Origin: CAYOHP01 sp964403795 [NCBI: uncultured bacterium]
GTDB taxonomy: Bacteria > Muiribacteriota > UBA6191 > CAZXTJ01
Assembly (NCBI GenBank): GCA_964403795.1
Contig: CAYOHP010000216.1
Span: forward strand, 1 to 7,856
Direction of reading: 5' to 3'
DNA length: 7,856 bases
Shown: positions 1 through 4,948 of the stretch, piece after piece
Numbering within the stretch: position 1 is the stretch's first letter
Layout of the letters: every line of letters starts with the position of its first letter
Notes under the pieces: model-generated
What the model saw: only the letters and a program-made list of their open reading frames with translations
Database searches by the model: none
Told to the model about the DNA's origin: nothing
Made by a program: the position numbers and the translations under genes

Positions 1-55
1 CGATGGTCCCGATGTTCACGTGCGGCTTGTTCCGCTGGAAGGTTTCCTTGGCCAT
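1..55 (-). CDS. tuf: Elongation factor Tu, N-terminal fragment (cut by window edge)
   Basis: EF-Tu is the cytosolic GTPase that delivers aminoacyl-tRNA to the ribosome. Only its first 18 codons are visible. They read MAKETFQRNKPHVNIGTI, the conserved EF-Tu start that leads into the GTP-binding P-loop (GHVDHGKT), which lies past the left edge. The ATG is at 55..53, with a GGAGG ribosome binding site 8 nt upstream. The gene lies directly downstream of tRNA-Tyr and tRNA-Thr on the same strand. That is the well-known tRNA-tufB arrangement of many bacteria, so this is probably the tufB-type copy; a second tuf copy elsewhere cannot be excluded. Identity is firm because the N-terminus is so characteristic, but nothing can be said about the rest of the gene. 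Confidence 0.95.
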   Translation of the reverse strand, partial: MAKETFQRNKPHVNIGTI

Positions 56-63
56 GCTAGGGG

Positions 64-68
64 CCTCC
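64..68 (-). promoter_or_regulatory. Ribosome binding site of tuf
   Basis: On the minus strand TGGAGG is followed by 8 nt (CCCCTAGC) and then the tuf ATG. This is a near-ideal Shine-Dalgarno sequence and spacing, as expected for a highly expressed gene, and it fixes the tuf start. Confidence 0.85.
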
Positions 69-121
69 ACTCAGGGGTCCCCGGGGATCTCCCAGGGACC
101 GGACACGACGACCGGTAGTCG

Positions 122-138
122 GGGCGGGGTCACCGCCC
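122..138 (-). other. GC hairpin in the tRNA-Thr to tuf leader
   Basis: Five nucleotides after the tRNA-Thr 3' end, the minus strand reads GGGCGG-TGACC-CCGCCC, a perfect 6-bp stem with a 5-nt loop. No T-run follows, so it does not look like an intrinsic terminator. It may guide tRNA 3' processing or protect the tuf mRNA 5' end after cleavage. The rest of the 88-nt leader (56..143) holds a further inverted repeat, ACCGG at 98..102 with CCGGT at 112..116, and the palindrome TCCCCGGGGA at 78..87. The stem is seen directly; its function is inferred, and such stems are common by chance at this GC content. Confidence 0.35.
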
Positions 139-143
139 GGGAC

Positions 144-215
<72 letters not shown>

Positions 216-284
216 AGGGACACGACTGCCGACCCGTCCCCGGGAGGGGGCGGTGCGGCCGTCGCACGTCCAGCCGGGGGAGGC

Positions 285-369
285 TGGTGGAGAGGGAAGG
301 GTTCGAACCTTCGAAGGCAGAGCCGGCAGATTTACAGTCTGCTCCCTTTGACCGCTTGGGTACCTCTCC
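285..369 (-). tRNA. tRNA-Tyr (anticodon GTA), CCA encoded
   Basis: The minus strand carries a class II tRNA. The acceptor stem is GGAGAGG/CCTCTCC, the D-arm has CCCAAGCGGTCAAAGGG, and the anticodon arm is GCAGA-CTGTAAA-TCTGC with GTA at 335..333. A long variable arm (CGGCTCTGCCTTC region) follows, then the T-arm GAAGG-TTCGAAC-CCTTC, discriminator A and an encoded CCA ending at 285. Length is 85 nt, normal for bacterial tRNA-Tyr. It is the first gene of the tRNA-Tyr/tRNA-Thr/tuf unit. The 69-nt gap to tRNA-Thr (216..284) is too short for another tRNA, and I see nothing else in it. Confidence 0.97.
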
Positions 370-384
370 GGAACGTGCGGCGAG

Positions 385-413
385 TTTGTAGCATTCGCCG
401 GTTCCTGCGTCAA
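385..413 (-). promoter_or_regulatory. Sigma70-type promoter of the tRNA-tuf operon
   Basis: On the minus strand, TTGACG (413..408; 5 of 6 to the -35 consensus) is followed by exactly 17 nt and TACAAA (390..385; 4 of 6 to the -10 consensus). A TG one base upstream of the -10 resembles an extended -10. Transcription would start near 378, leaving a leader of about 10 nt before tRNA-Tyr at 369. The segment between -10 and start (CTCGCCGC) is GC-rich, as in promoters of stable-RNA genes under stringent control. Boxes and spacing are seen directly; stringent control is inferred. Confidence 0.8.
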
Positions 414-433
414 GCTCGGTGGGAAGGCCGAAA

Positions 434-451
434 GCCGCGCCCCGGGGCGGC
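434..451. repeat. GC-rich inverted repeat in the divergent spacer
   Basis: The spacer 414..552 between the tRNA promoter and kinase 1 contains GCCGC-GCCCCGGG-GCGGC. Its core CGCCCCGGGGCG (438..449) is a perfect 12-bp palindrome. It could be an operator for either flanking gene or only a chance feature of GC-rich DNA. Nothing else in the spacer stands out except the ribosome binding site of kinase 1. Confidence 0.25.
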
Positions 452-543
452 GAGGCGGACTCCGGTCCGAGCGCCCCGGCCCGGGACGCGCCTCCCCGCC
501 TTCCCCCTTTGACTGGGGAGCGCGCCTCGGCCACCATCCACCC

Positions 544-549
544 GGAGGA
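544..549 (+). promoter_or_regulatory. Ribosome binding site deciding the GTG start of kinase 1
   Basis: GGAGGA lies 3 nt before GTG at 553. The spacing is short, but this is the only Shine-Dalgarno-like run near the start. No other ATG or GTG in this frame lies between it and the glycine-rich loop in a better position. The resulting N-terminus leaves about 30 residues before the kinase domain, which is normal. Confidence 0.6.
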
Positions 550-552
550 CCG

Positions 553-2913
553 GTGGAGCGCCTCTCCCCGCTGGAGCGACAGCTCGTCGAAAGGGCCCGG
601 GGCGTCGCCCCGGAAGCCCTGGAGCGCTACCCTCCCGTCGAGTTCCTGGGCCGGGGCGGCTTCGGGGTGGTCTACCGGGCCGAACAGCCCGGACTCCGGC
701 GCAGCGTGGTGGTCAAGGTCGTGGACCTGACCCAGATCCTCGACCCCGAGCTCCTGCGGCGCTTCGAACGGGAGGCCGGGATCCTGTCCCGGATCCGCAA
801 CCCCTTCGTGTCGGCGGTCCTCGACCACGGGGTCGCCGAGGAGGGCGCCTGGCTGGTCTTCCCCTTCGAGGGGCGAAGGACGCTCTCCGAGGTGATCGAG
901 GAGCACCGGGTCGCGGGCACCAGGATCCCGGGCGAGACCCAGGTGCGGTGGCTGCGCCAGTGCCTGGAGGGGCTCGCCGGGCTGCACGACGAGGGGGTGG
1001 TGCACCGGGACCTGAAGCCCTCGAACCTGCTCGTGACCGAGTCGGGAGCGATCCGGATCCTCGACTTCGGGCTCGCCACTTTCACCGAGGCGGCCCAGAA
1101 GCTGACCGCCACCGGACGGGTGGTCGGGACGCCGGCCTACATGGCTCCCGACCAGTTGAACGGCCAGCCTCCCGATCCCCGGGATGACCTCTACGGGCTC
1201 GGGGTGGTGTTCCACGAGCTGGTGGCGCTGACGAACCCGTTCCGGGCCGACGACCTGATGCGGATCGCCGAGCTCCAGGTGTTCCACACCCCGGAGCGGC
1301 TGTCGGTCCACCACCCCGACACCCCGCCCGAGGTCGCCGGGGTGGTGGAGCGGCTCCTCGCCAAGGCCCGCTCGGCCCGGCCCGCTTCGGCCCGGGAAGC
1401 GCTCCGGGTGTTGGAGAGCGGGTTCCACCCGAGGCCGGTGGCCTCGCCCGACGACGCCACCACCGACCTCTCCGACTCGCTCCTCCCGAGAACCGGCCTG
1501 GCCGCCGGGGACACCGCGGGAAAAGGCACCGAGAACCACCGGGACGGCCAGGCGGGGCGGCTGCCGACCCTGGCTCGACCGGATCCCCCCGGGCCGGAGG
1601 CGGGCCACGGGAGGGAGCGACCGGGACAGGTCTCCCGGCGGGTGGCCGGCACCCGTCCGGCGGGCCGGAGGATCGCCCCCATGGTGCTCCTCTCCGCCGC
1701 CGTCGGCGTCTCGGTCGGGCTCTTCCTGGCCCGCAGCCGGCCCGGAGCGCTGCCCGGTCCGGAGGCTACCCGACTCGCTCCCGAGGTGCCGGAGGGCCCG
1801 CACCTCCCCGATCTGCCGCCTCCCGACCTCGGCTTCGACGGGGCCGGGCCCGATCCGCTCTCGGGCTGGGAGCCCGACTGCCGCGACCCGGTGGCCTGGC
1901 GGCAGCGGGTGGGCCAGGTCGAGCCGGTACGCCGGTTCCTGGCCTGGATCGAGGCCGGATGCCGACCGGGGAAGGCCGACGGCCTGCCCTGGGCCTCCCT
2001 GGAGGAGCTCGGCGACCGGATCGCCGCCCGTTGCCTGGCGAGCCCTTTCGAGCCCTTCGGGACGCTCCGGGAGAGCCTGGTGCGGCGGGGCGAGGGCACC
2101 GCCGAGATGGTCGACTACGCCCGGGAGGCGATGGCCGCGGTGGAGGCCCAGGAGGAGCGGCTCGAGCACGAGACCAAGGCCCTGATCGACGGCGATCCAC
2201 CCCCCGGACCGGCGGCCCATCTGGCGCCGTGGCTCGCCGCCATCAGCACCCTGGTGCCGGAACCCGAGGAGGGACGGGTGGCCCGGGGATTCCTGCCCCG
2301 GATCTACGGCATGGGGGCCCCGGTGAGGGCCATGACCCACGAGTGGCTGGGGGAGGTGACCAGCCACTACGAGCTGGCGCTGCTGGCCTCGGCCTGGGCC
2401 GCCCGGCTGCCCGGCGAGCGGGGCGAGCGGGCTGCCCTGGCCTGGGCCTTCTGGAGCGAGGGGCGCTCCCACTGGGGGGTCGTGGCCATGCTGCGGCACA
2501 CCCCCGAAGCCTTGACCGGTGGCCCGCCGAGCACCCCGGCCCAGTGGCTGCTCCGGGGCAGGTACCTGCGCCAGTGGGCCTTCCTCAAGGCGGTGATGGC
2601 GGATTCCCCGGGCTCCAGCCAACCCCAGCGGCTCTGCTGGGAGGCTCTTCTCGAGGCCCTGGAGCAGCCGGGACCTGGAGACGCCGCCCGGCAACGCTTC
2701 CTGCTGGCGGCCAGCTCCATGGCGAAGCCCCTGGTGCGCTACCTGGGACCCGAGGAGATGGGCCGGACGATCGAGACCCTGGACCGGATCCTCCACGGGT
2801 TCGACCCGGCCGAGGCGAGCCGGATCCGGGCCGACTTCGCCCGCGACGCCCGGGAACAATCGGGGGGACGCACCGTCGCCCTGGCCGCCATGGACCCCGC
2901 CTGGGGCGGGTGA
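553..2913 (+). CDS. Transmembrane Ser/Thr protein kinase PK1 with unknown ectodomain
   Basis: This 786-residue Hanks-type kinase is expected to phosphorylate Ser/Thr of cytoplasmic proteins in response to a signal outside the membrane. The kinase domain spans about 26-288. It has glycine loop GRGGFG (33-38), ATP-binding Lys55, helix-C Glu74, catalytic HRDLKPSN (151-158), DFG (171-173), the activation segment with GTPAYMAPD (192-200), and subdomain IX DLYGLG (212-217). All catalytic residues are present, so it should be active. The usual APE is APD here. Residues 289-374 form a Pro/Arg/Asp-rich linker, and Arg-rich residues precede a membrane helix at about 376-393 (small-xxx-G-xxx-G pattern at 381/385/389), giving kinase inside and C-terminus outside. 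The outer part (395-786) looks largely helical and has four Cys. I recognise no family in it, but its 465-502 segment matches PK3. The GTG start is chosen from GGAGGA upstream. It is convergent with PK2. Confidence 0.95.
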   Translation: MERLSPLERQLVERARGVAPEALERYPPVEFLGRGGFGVVYRAEQPGLRRSVVVKVVDLTQILDPELLRRFEREAGILSRIRNPFVSAVLDHGVAEEGAWLVFPFEGRRTLSEVIEEHRVAGTRIPGETQVRWLRQCLEGLAGLHDEGVVHRDLKPSNLLVTESGAIRILDFGLATFTEAAQKLTATGRVVGTPAYMAPDQLNGQPPDPRDDLYGLGVVFHELVALTNPFRADDLMRIAELQVFHTPERLSVHHPDTPPEVAGVVERLLAKARSARPASAREALRVLESGFHPRPVASPDDATTDLSDSLLPRTGLAAGDTAGKGTENHRDGQAGRLPTLARPDPPGPEAGHGRERPGQVSRRVAGTRPAGRRIAPMVLLSAAVGVSVGLFLARSRPGALPGPEATRLAPEVPEGPHLPDLPPPDLGFDGAGPDPLSGWEPDCRDPVAWRQRVGQVEPVRRFLAWIEAGCRPGKADGLPWASLEELGDRIAARCLASPFEPFGTLRESLVRRGEGTAEMVDYAREAMAAVEAQEERLEHETKALIDGDPPPGPAAHLAPWLAAISTLVPEPEEGRVARGFLPRIYGMGAPVRAMTHEWLGEVTSHYELALLASAWAARLPGERGERAALAWAFWSEGRSHWGVVAMLRHTPEALTGGPPSTPAQWLLRGRYLRQWAFLKAVMADSPGSSQPQRLCWEALLEALEQPGPGDAARQRFLLAASSMAKPLVRYLGPEEMGRTIETLDRILHGFDPAEASRIRADFARDAREQSGGRTVALAAMDPAWGG
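2896..2910. terminator. Possible shared hairpin at the convergent gene ends
   Basis: CCCGCC-TGG-GGCGGG forms a 6-bp stem with a 3-nt loop inside the last codons of PK1. It also lies 4 nt past the PK2 stop on the opposite strand. It is the only obvious structure at the junction and could slow polymerase from either side. Neither strand has a following T-run, so it is at best a weak intrinsic terminator. The hairpin is seen directly; termination is inferred. Confidence 0.3.
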
Positions 2914-2914
2914 G

Positions 2915-4888
2915 TCACTCCAGGTCGATCGAATCGATCCGGACCCCGCCCCAGGCCGGCAGACCCGGGAGGGGGCCCACGGTCAGGTCGACGGGAAGGC
3001 CGGGAGGCGCGATCTCGGCCGGGAGCTCGATCCGGACCTGCCACCAGCCGGCCCCGAGGGCCTGGGAGCGGAGGGTGTTCCAGGTCCCCTCGGGATCGGT
3101 GGCCGGCGATCCGTGGACCACCAGCTCGTCGTCCCCGAGGCCGATCCGGAGGACGTTACGGGCCAGGAGGGTCGAGAAGGTCACCACCAGGACCCGGGGC
3201 CGGGACCGGCCCGGGGGCACCACCGCCTCGATCCGCTGATGGGCGGCCGACGACCAGCTGTCCCCGGAGAGGAACTCCACGCCGTCGACGATGGCCTTCT
3301 CGGCCAGGTGCATCACGTCGTGGTGCGGCACCAGGATCGGGTGCTCCCGGTCGCGAGGGTCGGTCCATTCGAAGATCCGGTGCCTTGGGGAAGGCTTCGG
3401 TGGCGGTGCCCAGGGCACGACCCGGAGCTTCCAGAAGGACTGGAGCAGCAGCTGCACCCCGTAGGGAGCAGGTCGGCCCCAAGCCTCGAAGAAGGCGTCC
3501 ACATGCGCCAACGGGACCAGGCAGGCCGCCAGTCGCCGGGACCCGGGACCCGGTCGGGCCAACAGGCGGGTCAGCTCGGCATGGGCCGCGACCACCTCGG
3601 ACCGGAGCGGGAGTTCCTCGATCAGGTGAGCGAGCACCGACTCCACTTCCACCGGGAGACCGTGGCGCCGGGCGTTGGCCATCCACTGGGAATAGGACTC
3701 CCCCCGGGCGAGGTCCCCGCCCATGTCCCGGTGGGCCCGGGCCAGCAACCGGGTGGCGTCGTAGGGTCCGAGCCGGATCGCCCAGAGGTCGAGGCCCCCC
3801 TCGTCGCCGGGCTCGGGTTCCCCGGCTTCGGCCCCGGTCGAGGCGGACGCCGGGGCCTGGTCCGGGACCGGGACCTCCGGCCGAGGTCCGGGAGCGCCCA
3901 GGAGGAGGCCGACTCCCAGCCCCAGGAGCATCGAGACCAGGGCTACCACCACCATCGGGGAGGACCGCGGGGACGAGGGTGGAACCGGCACCCCGGCCTC
4001 CGGGCGGGGATCCAGGAGGACGGTGGCGCCGGGTCCGGCCTGGGCCTGGGGCACGGCCGGCCGAGGCGAGAGATCGGAAGCTCCGGGCAAGGGCAGGAGC
4101 AGGGCCAGGTCGGGGATCCCCGGCCTGGCCTCCGGGCGGACCGCCAGGGCGGCCTCGACCGCCGCCCGGAGCGGGACCGGGACCAGATCCAGGTCGGCTC
4201 GGGAGACCTCGGGGAGCCGCAGCCAGTCGGACAGGACCCCGGTGCGGAGGGTACGTCCCACCGAGGCCTCGAAGACCACGGTGGCCCAGGCGAAGAGGTC
4301 GGAGGCCGGTCCCGCCGGCTCGCCCCAGAGGACCTCGGGCGCCATGTAGTGGGGCGTCCCCAGGAGGATGCCGTCGGCGGTCGCCCGGGTCGCACCCAGG
4401 CTCCGGGCCAGGCCGAAGTCCCCCAGACGGGCCGAGCCGTCCTCCGCCAGGAAGATGTTCTCCGGCTTCACGTCCCGGTGCAGAACGTCCAGGCGGTGGG
4501 CCGCGCCCAGGGCCTCGAGGAGATCGTGCGCCAGGACCACCGCGGCCGATACCGTGAGCGGGCCGTGGGCCAGGCGGGTCCGCAGCGACCCGCCCGGGAG
4601 CAGCTCCATCACCAGGAACGGGGCGTCCTGGAAGACTCCGTAGTCGAGGACTTCGACCACCTTGGGGTGGCGCAGGCCGGCGAGGATCCTGGCCTCCGCC
4701 GAGAACCTTCCGGGATCGGCGAGCGCCTCCCCGCCCCGCAGCACCTTGACCGCTACGGTGCGCCCGAGCCGCTCGTCCTCTGCCGAGAGGACGATCCCGG
4801 CCGAACCCTCGCCCAGGACCTCGCCGAGCCGGTACCTCCCCTCGAGGAGGACCCCGGGACGGGCCACCTGGTCGCTGGGGTCACCCAT
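2915..4888 (-). CDS. Transmembrane Ser/Thr protein kinase PK2 with C-terminal beta-sandwich-like region
   Basis: This is a 657-residue Hanks-type kinase. The kinase domain spans about 19-265. It has glycine loop GEGSAG (26-31), Lys48 in VAVKVL, Glu65, HRDVKPEN (137-144), DFG (157-159) and GTPHYMAPE (177-185). The catalytic set is complete. In subdomain IX the normally conserved DxxxxG glycine is Ala202 (DLFAWA), and the following segment is shorter than in PK1 and PK3. A Pro-rich linker (270-310) leads to one membrane helix (311-330) with Gly at 323, 327 and 331. The outer region (332-657) has a helical part to about 490. Its end, about 540-657, is rich in short alternating strands and closes with GGVRIDSIDLE, which resembles galactose-binding or carbohydrate-module jelly rolls; that fold is a guess. 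It lies 60 nt downstream of PK3, probably in one operon. The ATG at 4888 is the first usable start, but its ribosome binding site is distant (12 nt) and hairpinned. Confidence 0.94.
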   Translation of the reverse strand: MGDPSDQVARPGVLLEGRYRLGEVLGEGSAGIVLSAEDERLGRTVAVKVLRGGEALADPGRFSAEARILAGLRHPKVVEVLDYGVFQDAPFLVMELLPGGSLRTRLAHGPLTVSAAVVLAHDLLEALGAAHRLDVLHRDVKPENIFLAEDGSARLGDFGLARSLGATRATADGILLGTPHYMAPEVLWGEPAGPASDLFAWATVVFEASVGRTLRTGVLSDWLRLPEVSRADLDLVPVPLRAAVEAALAVRPEARPGIPDLALLLPLPGASDLSPRPAVPQAQAGPGATVLLDPRPEAGVPVPPSSPRSSPMVVVALVSMLLGLGVGLLLGAPGPRPEVPVPDQAPASASTGAEAGEPEPGDEGGLDLWAIRLGPYDATRLLARAHRDMGGDLARGESYSQWMANARRHGLPVEVESVLAHLIEELPLRSEVVAAHAELTRLLARPGPGSRRLAACLVPLAHVDAFFEAWGRPAPYGVQLLLQSFWKLRVVPWAPPPKPSPRHRIFEWTDPRDREHPILVPHHDVMHLAEKAIVDGVEFLSGDSWSSAAHQRIEAVVPPGRSRPRVLVVTFSTLLARNVLRIGLGDDELVVHGSPATDPEGTWNTLRSQALGAGWWQVRIELPAEIAPPGLPVDLTVGPLPGLPAWGGVRIDSIDLE

Positions 4889-4898
4889 GGGGAAGGGT

Positions 4899-4912
4899 CG
4901 CCTCCGGAGGCG
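4899..4912 (-). promoter_or_regulatory. Palindrome containing the only ribosome binding site of PK2
   Basis: The PK3-PK2 gap contains the perfect 14-bp palindrome CGCCTCCGGAGGCG. In mRNA it can fold as CGCCT-CCGG-AGGCG and includes GGAGG (4905..4901), the only Shine-Dalgarno-like run upstream of the PK2 ATG, which is 12 nt further on. Folding would hide this site, so PK2 translation may depend on ribosomes arriving from PK3. The palindrome is seen directly; the control role is inferred. Confidence 0.4.
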
Positions 4913-4948
4913 GCGGGATCCGCCGGCCGCTCCGACAGTAGCCGACCT

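Noticed and set aside
509-537. Possible promoter of PK1: TTGACT, 17-nt spacer, CACCAT
   Set aside because: The -35 is good, but the -10 matches only 3 of 6. The start point would fall inside the ribosome binding site, leaving almost no leader. The true PK1 promoter remains unassigned.
2927-2939. Inverted repeat GATCGA-A-TCGATC near the PK2 stop
   Set aside because: It encodes the RIDSID residues of PK2 and is explained by coding sequence. No second copy or partner was noticed.
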